NCBI GenBank assembly: GCA_005222975.1
Contig: NJBI01000027.1
Coordinates: forward strand, 1 to 46,657
DNA length: 46,657 nucleotides
DNA from: Promethearchaeota archaeon Loki_b31
GTDB taxonomy: Archaea; Asgardarchaeota; Lokiarchaeia; Sigyniarchaeales; SOKP01
Direction: 5' to 3'
The notes below the pieces were generated by a model. That model saw only the letters and a list, made by a program, of their open reading frames with translations. It did not search any database and was not told where the DNA came from. Of this stretch, positions 18,853-26,805 are shown piece after piece. The position numbers and the translations under genes were made by a program. Each line of letters begins with the position of its first letter. Positions within the stretch are counted from its first letter, which is position 1.

Positions 18853-19026
18853 TTAGGAAAGGTTTCTATTCTTCCATTTTCTCAAATAATTTTCAAAGTC
18901 ATCGTCAGCAATTCCAATTGAATTTAATCTATTTTTTTTTGTAAGCGTAATTTTTGAAGTGCTATCTGTGTTATTACCTTTAAAACTTAACGACCAATCA
19001 TAGTAAGAAACTACTTTTGATGACAT
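18853..19026 (-). CDS. Mini-protein, 57 residues, paralogue of the preceding mini-gene
   Basis: An ATG frame of 57 codons with a TAA stop. It shares SYYDWSLSF and NSIGIADDDFENYLRKWKNRNL with the 54-residue neighbour, differing mainly in a three-residue longer polar middle section. The genes lie in tandem on the minus strand, 165 bases apart, this one upstream. The conserved aromatic/Trp positions suggest a small folded helical domain. Function unknown; the location next to the giant membrane protein may be coincidental. Confidence 0.75.
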   Translation of the reverse strand: MSSKVVSYYDWSLSFKGNNTDSTSKITLTKKNRLNSIGIADDDFENYLRKWKNRNLS

Positions 19027-19262
19027 AATTTAATTTTAACATTAAACAAAAATAAAGCAATACTGAGTGCAAATTTACTAAAAAGGTGATTTTAAAATTG
19101 TATTAGAAAGCGTGTACTATAATCTACTAATTAAAAAATTCATGCAAAAAAGTACAAAAATCTCAATTATTAAAATTTATAAATTTTAAGATTAATTTAA
19201 TTAAATATTAGTAAATATTTTAGTGAAAATAATGGAAGAAAATAGAGAAAATAAAACCTTAA

Positions 19263-19775
19263 ATGTTAAAGATTGGATTATCCTTAACAACCATGATTGC
19301 TGCTGTTTTAACAATTTTAGCTTTAGTATGGCAAGTACGACCTTCAAGTGGTATTGTTTCTGCAACATTCTTGTTAATGCTTTCATTTATTTTTTTTGTA
19401 AATTCGGTATCAACTAACTCAAAAGTACACTATGAAGCAAGAGCAGGGAATATGCCAGAAGAACAAATTAATAGGTTTGTGACATTTGCGGAGTATTCGT
19501 TCGGTTTCGGATTTACTTTAGTTATAACAGCATTTTCTATACTTGGTTATAAATACTTATTAGATTTCGTAGGACGAGAATTATACGTCTTATTCTTGCC
19601 AATAGTTTTCCTATTAACAGCGTGGGTAATAATTTTCATTTATAATTGCATAAATTATTCAGGAAAAGTATTGAAAGGCTTAAGAAGTTTAAAGCGCAAT
19701 CTTTGGACATTATTAGAGATAGTATGTTTGTTATTAATAATATTTGACTATTTCGAGATAATTTTAATTCCTTAA
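19263..19775 (+). CDS. Four-helix membrane protein, N-terminus apparently frame-shifted
   Basis: A 170-residue reading with four hydrophobic helices and a central polar loop (HYEARAGNMPEEQINRF). I recognise no family. The ATG at 19263 has no ribosome-binding site. A better start is the ATG at 19232 in another frame, preceded by GTGA and coding MEENRENKTLNVKDW before that frame degenerates into Cys/Asn-rich nonsense. Dropping one base near 19275 (ggattatcc read as ggatatcc) would join that N-terminus to the helix SLTTMIAAVLT. So either the gene carries a one-base frameshift, the sequence has an error, or the internal ATG is truly used. Confidence 0.6.
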   Translation: MLKIGLSLTTMIAAVLTILALVWQVRPSSGIVSATFLLMLSFIFFVNSVSTNSKVHYEARAGNMPEEQINRFVTFAEYSFGFGFTLVITAFSILGYKYLLDFVGRELYVLFLPIVFLLTAWVIIFIYNCINYSGKVLKGLRSLKRNLWTLLEIVCLLLIIFDYFEIILIP

Positions 19776-19776
19776 C

Positions 19777-19793
19777 TCTTTTTTTTTTTATTT
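19777..19793 (+). terminator. T-tract terminator after membrane gene
   Basis: An almost unbroken run of T just downstream of the stop at 19775, the kind of U-tract that ends archaeal transcripts without a required hairpin. It lies between convergent genes. Confidence 0.4.
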
Positions 19794-19813
19794 CAGAAAC
19801 TAATCTTATTTAA

Positions 19814-20824
19814 TTATTCAACTATACTGTAATATATTCCAGGTCTACCTACACCCTCACTTTTAATGTGTTCTTTAATAACTCCTTCTCTCACTAAAAA
19901 ATTTAAGATCTCTTTTAATTTGGTTCCTCCAATACCAGAAGATTTACTCAGATCTCTGGTTTTTATCACGTTTCTTTCATCAATTACGCCTAAAACTTCT
20001 TTAAATGATCTTGGGTAGCCTATTTTAATTCTTTTTTCTACAGTTTTAATTTCTAACATCTTCTTTGCTTGTTTTGCGAATGGACCGCGAAACCCATCAA
20101 CTTGAAAAACATCATCTTCTTTGAAAATTACGGAATTTAGGTAATCTTCATCAATAAGTATATGCCCCATATTAACAATTTCGTCATTAAACCTAATCAG
20201 TGCACAAGTCTTTTCTTTTGTTTGAATTATCTCAGTTCCGGTTCTTTTTAGTGTATTGGTAACTTCTTCAAGATAGCTTGAATATTTCTCAAAATCTAAA
20301 TCCGAGAAATATAACCTTATCTGAACGCCCCTCATAAATGCTTGATATAATGCGGGTTCCAATCTTTTTAAAAGAGAAATCGGCAAGGAGCTCATAATTA
20401 TCTCGTTAAGCGTGTTTTCTATTAGTATATAATAATTCTCAAAAGCTAAACTAAGATTGGAATAATAATAAAAACTTATGTCTCGAACACATCTTCCCAT
20501 TACACTTTCTTGAATTTTTAATTCTTCATCTAACTTATTAATTTTTTCTTGAAATGCGTTAAATTTTTTATTGATTAATTCTGTTAAAGCAATTTTAGGA
20601 CTGATCTTAAGGTAAACTCGAGGATTTGAATCTGATGATTCGATTAAACCTATTTCTTCCAAAATCATTAAATTATGGTGTACTTGTGTATAAGAATAAT
20701 TTAACTCCCTTTTTATATTGTTTATAGTTCCAAATTTATGAGTTAATAGATAATTGTATATTTTTATTTGAATATCGGTTAATCCAATTTCATTTAAAAA
20801 CCTATTAATTGTGCTTGTGATCAT
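19814..20824 (-). CDS. TrmB-like transcriptional regulator with extra C-terminal winged helix
   Basis: A 336-residue protein. Residues about 10-75 form a winged helix (LTDIQIKIYNYLLTHKFGTINNIKRELN..YTQVHHNLMILEEIGLIE), followed by a coiled-coil stretch (about 80-110) and a TrmB-type C-terminal domain, here probably a ligand-sensing PLD-like fold. The last 70 residues (VIKTRDLSKSSGIGGTKLKEILNFLVREGVIKEH) look like a second winged helix, unusual for the family. TrmB proteins respond to sugars or other small molecules. It is divergent from the Cys-protein/GyrI pair; the long inverted repeat between them (20863-20928) is the obvious candidate operator. Confidence 0.8.
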   Translation of the reverse strand: MITSTINRFLNEIGLTDIQIKIYNYLLTHKFGTINNIKRELNYSYTQVHHNLMILEEIGLIESSDSNPRVYLKISPKIALTELINKKFNAFQEKINKLDEELKIQESVMGRCVRDISFYYYSNLSLAFENYYILIENTLNEIIMSSLPISLLKRLEPALYQAFMRGVQIRLYFSDLDFEKYSSYLEEVTNTLKRTGTEIIQTKEKTCALIRFNDEIVNMGHILIDEDYLNSVIFKEDDVFQVDGFRGPFAKQAKKMLEIKTVEKRIKIGYPRSFKEVLGVIDERNVIKTRDLSKSSGIGGTKLKEILNFLVREGVIKEHIKSEGVGRPGIYYSIVE

Positions 20825-20862
20825 AATTATGAAAACAAAAAATAAGGTTATTTCCTTGTATT

Positions 20863-20928
20863 ATTAATTTGTGACATATGCTTAAATAATTTTTGTATAA
20901 TAAATAGGTTAATATTGTCACAATTAAT
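20863..20928. promoter_or_regulatory. Inverted-repeat operator candidate between divergent regulator and Cys-protein/GyrI operon
   Basis: Arms 20863-20879 (attaatttgtgacatat) and 20912-20928 (atattgtcacaattaat) are near-perfect reverse complements, with TGTGACA/TGTCACA cores, separated by 32 bases that include an A/T-rich TATA-like stretch near 20880-20887. The site lies 39 bases from the regulator start and 43 bases from the start of the 43-residue gene. Confidence 0.55.
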
Positions 20929-20970
20929 TTAATACCATAATAACCTAAAAAAAAATTAAGTGATAATAAA

Positions 20971-21102
20971 ATGGCTCAATGTAAAGATTGTAAATTTTAT
21001 AAAACTATTGATGAAACTAAAGGAGACTGCTTCGGACACGAAGTTCCAGCAACTTTGGATACGGAAAAGTGTCCTACAAATAGTTTTCAACCAAGGGACT
21101 AA
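20971..21102 (+). CDS. 43-residue four-cysteine protein, probable Fe-S or zinc binder
   Basis: ATG start preceded by taagtgat, a fair ribosome site. The peptide has cysteines at 4, 7, 20 and 34 (CKDC, GDCFGHEVPA, KCP) and a C-terminal FQPRD. The Cys spacing and the CFG-x-x-VPA and CP elements resemble small [4Fe-4S] subunits of glycyl-radical-type decarboxylases or synthases, but no such partner is present, so I infer only a metal site. It is 15 bases ahead of the GyrI-like gene, which has its own strong SD (aggagtgagg), so the two form an operon. Confidence 0.7.
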   Translation: MAQCKDCKFYKTIDETKGDCFGHEVPATLDTEKCPTNSFQPRD

Positions 21103-21117
21103 AAGGAGTGAGGAAAG

Positions 21118-21738
21118 ATGCCATTAAAAATAGATTTCAAGAGAACCATGAAAGAGTTTTATCAACCGAGCTCTAAGGAAGTGGTGCTGGTTGATGTTCC
21201 TGAGATGCAGTTCTTGATGATAGACGGAATAGGTTCTCCAGGTGATTCTAAAGAATATATTGATGCGCTTGCTGTACTTTATCCCGTAGCATTTAAAACG
21301 AAATTTTTAAGTAAAGCAAAAGGCAAGGATTATGTTGTCCCCCCTCTAGAAGGCTTATGGTGGGCAGATAATATGGATGACTTTACTGAAGGGAATCGTG
21401 ATAAATGGAAGTGGACGATGATGATAATGCAACCTGACTGGATTACTCAAGACATAATAAATGAAGCGATAAAAGTAACAAAAGATAAAAAACCTGAACT
21501 ATCAAAATTGCTTCCTAAACTCCGATTAGAGCGATATAAAGGAGGAAAAGCAGCTCAAATAATGCACATCGGTCCTTATTCAGAGGAAGGTCCTACGATT
21601 GCGAAAATTCATAATTTCATTAAGGATAAAGGAAGTACATTCGATGGACACGAGAAAAAACATCATGAAATCTATTTAAGCGACCCGAGAAAAGCAAATC
21701 CTACCACAATGAAAACTGTTATAAGACAACCTTTCTAA
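21118..21738 (+). CDS. GyrI-like small-molecule-binding domain protein
   Basis: A 206-residue stand-alone GyrI-like (SHS2 effector-binding) protein, with the family elements VDVPEMQFLMIDGIGSPGD, LYPVAFKTKF, the aromatic PPLEGLWW segment, HIGPYSEEGPTI and HEIYLSDPRKANP with C-terminal KTVIRQP. Related stand-alone members bind or hydrolyse hydrophobic small molecules. The start is ATG 21118, with aggagtgagg nine bases upstream. It forms an operon with the 43-residue Cys protein and faces a TrmB-like regulator, so a small-molecule-controlled detoxification or sensing role is plausible but not shown. Confidence 0.85.
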   Translation: MPLKIDFKRTMKEFYQPSSKEVVLVDVPEMQFLMIDGIGSPGDSKEYIDALAVLYPVAFKTKFLSKAKGKDYVVPPLEGLWWADNMDDFTEGNRDKWKWTMMIMQPDWITQDIINEAIKVTKDKKPELSKLLPKLRLERYKGGKAAQIMHIGPYSEEGPTIAKIHNFIKDKGSTFDGHEKKHHEIYLSDPRKANPTTMKTVIRQPF

Positions 21739-21746
21739 ATATTTTT

Positions 21747-24149
21747 TTAAAAACATAATAAATCTTTTTGAATAGATCTTCTATTAAAATCAGATTTTAA
21801 TAATTCTTCGAGTTCAGGGAATTTAAAAGGAAAAATATTCTCAAAAGCTCTTTTTAGCAATTCGATATATTTCTTCCTATCGTACTGATGTTTTTTTTCG
21901 TCATAAAGATCTGAGAGAATCACCTTCTTTTCGGGGAATTCCGGATCAGCATCGGCATTGAGTATAATATAGCGAACATTTTTACCGGGAGTCACTACCA
22001 CACCTGATCTTTCTAGTTGTCTTGCAGCAACAGCCTGATACGAATTTACCTTGTATTGTGAAGGTTTTCTGGAAATTCTTTGGCGAATCGTAAGTTCTTC
22101 TCGCGAAACTTCACCTGTCTCTATCTTGTCCACATATCGATAGAGCATCTTCTTTACTTTTGGGATTCTTCTCATAAATTCTTCGACGGATTTTGCGCCT
22201 TGAAATACATCGATAAATGCGTACTGAGCGTCTTTAACGATTTTTGGTATGTCTCTGCGTCGAACTTCGATTCCTCTTACTTTTATCTCTCCATCGCTTT
22301 TAATCCCCCAATAGTGGCTTAACGCCGGGATGTCCGGTTCTGCACGAGATGGAAGAAAAACGACAAAATTGTACCTTCCGTCCCAACTCATTGGAATACC
22401 CACTTGTTCAGTTATTTCTTCAGCAATATTTTTAGTTACTACTTCGAACTCCTCGGGAGACCTATTTTTTGTATCTTTGAGCCAAATTGAATCCACAATT
22501 CCGTGAATAACTTTACAACCATGTTCTTCTGCTATCTCCGCAGAGCGCATAAGGAATTCACGAGCAAACGCGCAAACCGTTTGATGGGCTTCGATCTTTC
22601 CGAAACGAGCGTTTTTGAATCCTAAATACCCGAAGCTTACTACGAGCACCCATTTTAGAGCAATGTCAGTGAATTTATAACGGAGGTTCCCAGTTTTACG
22701 GACATACTCTTTGTACTTTAGTCTTTTTGATAAAGGCAGACTTATTGATTTCGATATGATTCCTTGTCTTTTTGAGCATATATGAAAGTCCAATCCTGGA
22801 ACTTTTACACCTGTACCGTCGTCTTTACAACACTTGCAATTAATGGTTTCCGAAGAAACATTAAAGTTTGCCATTAAAGAAGGATACATAGAAGAAAAGT
22901 CTAGTTCCACCACTTGATCAAAAACTCCAATGATCGGTTCGAATATATGGCCTCCACGATCGCTTCTAATTAGGTCCATTCCAGTATTGAACCCTTCTGG
23001 ATTTTTCTTGAATGGAGGAATTAAATGGCCAAGTTTATAAGCGTTATAAAATTGAATCGACTGGAGTGCCCCCCCGATAGTTATGCGACTTAATCTTTGG
23101 AGCGAGATTCGCGATATACGGGCGACTTCAATAACGCCTGGAATATTTCCTTCCGTAAAATGGAGGCTGGCGTATGTTGTTGTGTCCAAATGAAATCTGC
23201 CAGATAAATAAACTTGAGTCTTTGAACGCCGTCTTATTATACCATAAGACATATAATGATCTGAACCACCAGAAAGCTTGAAAAGACAGTTTACCAATGG
23301 CTTTTTATCCCGAGAAAGGTAAAGATCTTTTGTTACTCGATTCTCTGAAGCCCGAGCAACTAAATACGGAAGGAGAAATTCGTCCCCATTTTGGGTAAGT
23401 ATTATATCAGGATCGAGATGTTCGATTACTTTGCTTATGGTCTTCAAGGTTTCCGCTTCGTCTGCTTTATCGATCAATATTTTTCGTTTTATGTATCCAT
23501 CTGCTCGTGGAACATTGCTCTCGTCGTTTTCAACAATACTGATTTCAGCATGAGAAATGGGATCATTGTAATATGGCCTTATCCCTTGGTACTGAATTTT
23601 TACATCTAACCAAACGGCTTTTAGTGGGGGCAAATCGTAGAATAACTTTTCGTTGTCATCTTGTAAATCTAGAGAAACAAGGCGTAAAATATTACTTCTC
23701 TTGTCTTTGCCCTTTTCAATTTTAACTTTGAAACGACAGAAAGACATAGGGAATATGTCATTGACATAGAAATACATCTGAGTAATAGGAAGATCCGTAT
23801 TATGCAAGATAAGAAGTCCTATTCTGTCAACTTCTTTAATTGTTTTCTTAAATACCGAGGGTTTCGTTACAGTGACACCAAGAACTTTCGTTTTTTCGTG
23901 ATCTTCCAGTTTTGCATACTTTTCACAGATCCGCACCTCTTTTACATTTAGATTTTGAGTAAGGATATATTTCAATCGCTTTAAGTCGTTACCGACTTCA
24001 TTTCTGGGCACGGCAAAAAATTCAGGACAGAATTCTTGGTATATTTTTATTACCTTCTGCTCTTTTGAGGTTTTTACCCAAAGGATAACTCCTTCGCTAA
24101 AAGTAGATACATCTAAAAGCCAACCGTTAAAAACATTCTGTGAGTCCAA
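21747..24149 (-). CDS. polB: Divergent family B DNA polymerase (archaeal PolB2-like)
   Basis: An 800-residue PolB fold. Motif A (LDFSSMYPSLM, D417) is intact. Motif B is ALKWVLVVSFGYLGF (K499, G507), with the usual NS lost. Motif C is HGIVDSIW: the second catalytic Asp (D553) is kept but the first Asp of the canonical DTDS is replaced by Ile. Exonuclease motifs look degraded: exo I has D182 but Lys in place of Glu (LDVKI), and exo II reads FLLPYL where FDxPY is expected. So polymerisation may persist while proofreading is probably gone. This pattern fits PolB2-type archaeal paralogues, not the main replicase. Start TTG. It is directly downstream of, and within 4 bases of, the 91-residue gene, so co-transcribed. 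Confidence 0.88.
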   Translation of the reverse strand: MDSQNVFNGWLLDVSTFSEGVILWVKTSKEQKVIKIYQEFCPEFFAVPRNEVGNDLKRLKYILTQNLNVKEVRICEKYAKLEDHEKTKVLGVTVTKPSVFKKTIKEVDRIGLLILHNTDLPITQMYFYVNDIFPMSFCRFKVKIEKGKDKRSNILRLVSLDLQDDNEKLFYDLPPLKAVWLDVKIQYQGIRPYYNDPISHAEISIVENDESNVPRADGYIKRKILIDKADEAETLKTISKVIEHLDPDIILTQNGDEFLLPYLVARASENRVTKDLYLSRDKKPLVNCLFKLSGGSDHYMSYGIIRRRSKTQVYLSGRFHLDTTTYASLHFTEGNIPGVIEVARISRISLQRLSRITIGGALQSIQFYNAYKLGHLIPPFKKNPEGFNTGMDLIRSDRGGHIFEPIIGVFDQVVELDFSSMYPSLMANFNVSSETINCKCCKDDGTGVKVPGLDFHICSKRQGIISKSISLPLSKRLKYKEYVRKTGNLRYKFTDIALKWVLVVSFGYLGFKNARFGKIEAHQTVCAFAREFLMRSAEIAEEHGCKVIHGIVDSIWLKDTKNRSPEEFEVVTKNIAEEITEQVGIPMSWDGRYNFVVFLPSRAEPDIPALSHYWGIKSDGEIKVRGIEVRRRDIPKIVKDAQYAFIDVFQGAKSVEEFMRRIPKVKKMLYRYVDKIETGEVSREELTIRQRISRKPSQYKVNSYQAVAARQLERSGVVVTPGKNVRYIILNADADPEFPEKKVILSDLYDEKKHQYDRKKYIELLKRAFENIFPFKFPELEELLKSDFNRRSIQKDLLCF

Positions 24150-24152
24150 CTT

Positions 24153-24428
24153 CTACTCTTTTCCCTTAATTATTTCCTCTATTTCGATAATCTTTTTTTC
24201 CAACAACCCAATTTTCTTTTCTTGCTCAATCGCAAACGACATGAAAAGAATTTCTGAAAGCATAGGGCGAGCGCTTAAACTGCCAGCATCCGCATGAATT
24301 CTCGCAAAGTTCATTAATTTATCAAATATTTTTTGATCTTCTGGCCTAAGCGCTCTTTTATAGTCCTTCCAGCTTTCGATCTCGTGTTCAAGCGCAGGAC
24401 GAAAGCTTGGTACGGTTCTACCACACAT
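24153..24428 (-). CDS. 91-residue conserved partner of the PolB2-like polymerase
   Basis: The N-terminus MCGRTVPSFRPALEHEIESW with KRALRPEDQKIFDKL and ARIHADAG strongly resembles small proteins encoded beside PolB paralogues in other archaea (I recall haloarchaeal versions starting MGRTNPT). The C-terminal half is helical and probably coiled-coil (EQEKKIGLLEKKIIEIEE). The stop is 3 bases from the polymerase start, an operon arrangement. No enzymatic motif. Function is unknown; a polymerase accessory or DNA-binding subunit is inferred from the tight linkage. Confidence 0.75.
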   Translation of the reverse strand: MCGRTVPSFRPALEHEIESWKDYKRALRPEDQKIFDKLMNFARIHADAGSLSARPMLSEILFMSFAIEQEKKIGLLEKKIIEIEEIIKGKE

Positions 24429-24596
24429 ATTTACTTCAACTTTCTTTTTAGTTTTTCAAACAAACCCAGAAGGGTAGTCTTCTGAAACATTAAAAAAAAT
24501 ATACTTCGAAAATTTTCTAATTTTCTATCTAAAAAAATAATAAATAGATCTTTAACATTCTAAGATTATAGTAAAAATTTAATTATTGGATGAAAT

Positions 24597-25571
24597 ATGA
24601 AATACAAGATAATTGATTCCCTTTGTTATGTGCCAACTGAAGAAGTCTTTGTCGATCTTTTAGTGTCGTTACCTCCTCAGATGGCTAGATATCTTCAAGA
24701 TATTTTTGGTCCACGAATTGCTCCTCTACTTGGGATAACGGCAGAAGAACTTTATGTTATGAAAACAACAATGAATGCAGCTGAACTCAAGAATGCGATT
24801 AAACCTTTTATGCCAAATATAAAAAAAATGACATCAACCACAGATGAATTTGTCAAGCTGCTCGACAATATGGGCGTTGAAAAAGCTGTCATATTTAATC
24901 TTGACGAAGAAACGCCTAGTGGAATTGCGGGGCTTCCAAACGACTATTATGCCGAAATTGTTAAAAAACATCCAGATAAATTCGTAGGATTTGCAGGTAT
25001 TGATCCTTTAAAACGAATGAAAGCCGTAAGGGAGATAAGAAGATCTTACGATTTAGGACTTAGAGGCATAGCTGTTAGACCGTTTATGTTTGGAATACCA
25101 CCCCATCATGCGAAAATGTATCCAATTTATTCCACATGCGTGGAACTTGACATCCCTATTTGGTTTCATCTTTCTATAAATTATTCCACTAATAATGTGG
25201 AAGTTGAAAGACCGATCTACCTAGATATTGTCGCTCAGGATTTTCCTGAATTGAAGATTATTGCGGGACATGGCGGATGGCCTTGGGTAAACGAATTAGT
25301 AGCTGTTGCTTGGCGTAATCCTAATATATACATTGATATTGCATCTTACCTTCCTAAGTATATTGGTATGAAAGGAACGGGATGGGAGCAACTTATTCAT
25401 TTCGGTAATTCAGTTCTTCAAGATAAAATTCTATTTGGATCAACTTGGCTTTTTATGGGAATGTCAATAAAACAATTAGCAGATGGCGTTATGGAATTAC
25501 CTCTTAAAGAAGAAGTTAAAAGAAAATGGCTCTACGAAAATGCTGCTAGGCTTTTGGGGATAAAAAAATAA
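24597..25571 (+). CDS. Amidohydrolase-2 (ACMSD-like) family protein lacking the metal HxH motif
   Basis: A 324-residue TIM-barrel amidohydrolase. It has the GIAVRPFMFGIPPHH strand, DIPIWFHLS with a His, ELKIIAGHGGWPW with HGG, and the C-terminal ENAARLLGI helix typical of the family. In functional members the N-terminal strand carries an HxH pair and a late strand carries an Asp (SDYP-like). Here the N-terminus reads KIIDSLCYVP with no His, and the late strand reads ILFGSTWLF with Thr for Asp. The canonical metal site is therefore incomplete, so it may be non-catalytic or use another chemistry. Alternatively it is a lactonase or decarboxylase relative with a relocated site. Confidence 0.82.
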   Translation: MKYKIIDSLCYVPTEEVFVDLLVSLPPQMARYLQDIFGPRIAPLLGITAEELYVMKTTMNAAELKNAIKPFMPNIKKMTSTTDEFVKLLDNMGVEKAVIFNLDEETPSGIAGLPNDYYAEIVKKHPDKFVGFAGIDPLKRMKAVREIRRSYDLGLRGIAVRPFMFGIPPHHAKMYPIYSTCVELDIPIWFHLSINYSTNNVEVERPIYLDIVAQDFPELKIIAGHGGWPWVNELVAVAWRNPNIYIDIASYLPKYIGMKGTGWEQLIHFGNSVLQDKILFGSTWLFMGMSIKQLADGVMELPLKEEVKRKWLYENAARLLGIKK

Positions 25572-25594
25572 AATAATCATTGATAGAAAATAAA

Positions 25595-26020
25595 ATGAGC
25601 AATAGGTATTGTTATATGAGCATATATTTAAAAGACCACGCCCCTTGTGGGATATATTGCACAAGATGCCCGGGAGTAAAGGTTTATAAGTGTAAAGGTT
25701 GCCGGGAGCAGAATGGTCAAATAAAAGATTTCCCTGTATGTAAAACGTATGAATGCGTGACGAGCAAGGGATATAAATTCTGCTACGAATGTGAAGATTT
25801 TCCTTGCGAGAAATTACAACCGATCGTAAATTTTGAAATTTTCTTACCTCACAATTCAAAAATTTACAACCTGCTTATGATAAAGAAGCATGGCATTGTT
25901 AAGTGGAATGAAATTTGTGAGAAGAAATCAGACTTTTATTATAAAGGGCGAAAAATTCAATTTGGTGGCGATCCTTTGACTCTTGAAAAAAAGAATCCAA
26001 ATTTATACAAAAAGAAATAA
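25595..26020 (+). CDS. DUF3795-like cysteine-rich protein
   Basis: About 141 residues from the ATG at 25595 (TTG 25580 is also possible). Cysteines cluster in pairs: APCGIYCTRCPG, KCKGCREQ, VCKTYEC and FCYECEDFPCEKL, the DUF3795 pattern of a predicted zinc-binding protein. The C-terminal half is basic and lacks cysteines. It follows the amidohydrolase-like gene by about 23 bases on the same strand. The family role is unknown; the metal-binding inference rests on the cysteines. Confidence 0.82.
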   Translation: MSNRYCYMSIYLKDHAPCGIYCTRCPGVKVYKCKGCREQNGQIKDFPVCKTYECVTSKGYKFCYECEDFPCEKLQPIVNFEIFLPHNSKIYNLLMIKKHGIVKWNEICEKKSDFYYKGRKIQFGGDPLTLEKKNPNLYKKK

Positions 26021-26046
26021 TAGAACTACCGTTTAATCTTCGATTT

Positions 26047-26805
26047 TTAGGAAAACCAGCAATCTAATGTCATATTTTTCATTGACTTTGCTAAGTTCTT
26101 TTTTGGAGCACGTGGCTTCCACTTTAAAAGGCGGTTTTCTGGCAAGAAAGGATGCTGAACTAGAACATATTCTGTATATCGCTCGTCTTCGTTTATCAAT
26201 GCTAATACACTTCCGAAGTGGGAGAGAATTTTTCCGCCATTAGGTCTATAGAGAGAATATTCGTTTAGGGGAGCAGTTAGGACGATGAGTGGTCTTGTTT
26301 TAGAGAGAATCGTTTTAATCCCGTTAATAGCTCTCAGTAAATCCTCAAACATCTGCTTTTCGTAACTCTGAAACAATGTAGTAATACCAGAAATTAAAAC
26401 AACTTTGACATGCTCAAGCTTAGAGAGCCTATTTTCTAAAAGCTCTACCATTTGATCCCAAATAAACGCGCGGGCAATAAGAATATTCTCTAAAACTTTC
26501 CGAGGCGATAAATTTTGGGAAACTGCAAACTTGCTTACGTTATATGGGTTAAAGCGGTTATTTGCGTCAATGAAAGCAACTTTTATTTCTTCTCCTAAAC
26601 CTCCATTATTAAAAGATTTTTGAGCGATAACCGCAGTGGTCAATAGAATGTTCGCAAGTTTTTTTTTATCGCCATAAAGTAGATAAACTAAGTTTTTATG
26701 AAAGCCACCGCCTCCCAATAACTCGTCTAGCGTTGAATCTCCGCTAGAAACTAAAGGAATTCTCTTGTTTTTTCTATAAAAATTAAACCCCGAATTAAAC
26801 GACAT
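26047..26805 (-). CDS. RecA/RadA-superfamily protein with degraded Walker motifs
   Basis: A 252-residue RecA-core protein. The start SGDSTLDELLGGGGFHKNLVYLLYGDKK resembles the RadA/RadB/KaiC layout (STLDELLGGG-G). In place of a Walker A GxxGxGKT it has LLYGDKKKLAN, and the Walker B-like strand reads VVLISGITTLF where a D-S or D-T is expected. ATP binding or hydrolysis is therefore probably lost or altered. It lies 1.6 kb from the PolB2-like operon on the same strand (two plus-strand genes between). Such RadA paralogues near PolB2 genes recall the bacterial ImuA-type partner of translesion polymerases. It could also be a RadB-type recombination mediator. Confidence 0.8.
   Translation of the reverse strand: MSFNSGFNFYRKNKRIPLVSSGDSTLDELLGGGGFHKNLVYLLYGDKKKLANILLTTAVIAQKSFNNGGLGEEIKVAFIDANNRFNPYNVSKFAVSQNLSPRKVLENILIARAFIWDQMVELLENRLSKLEHVKVVLISGITTLFQSYEKQMFEDLLRAINGIKTILSKTRPLIVLTAPLNEYSLYRPNGGKILSHFGSVLALINEDERYTEYVLVQHPFLPENRLLKWKPRAPKKNLAKSMKNMTLDCWFS

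Noticed and set aside
18723..18944. A 73-codon plus-strand frame between the giant gene and the four-helix gene
   Set aside because: It lies on the opposite strand to, and overlaps, the better supported 57-residue paralogue; its composition is Lys/Asn/Phe-rich antisense noise.
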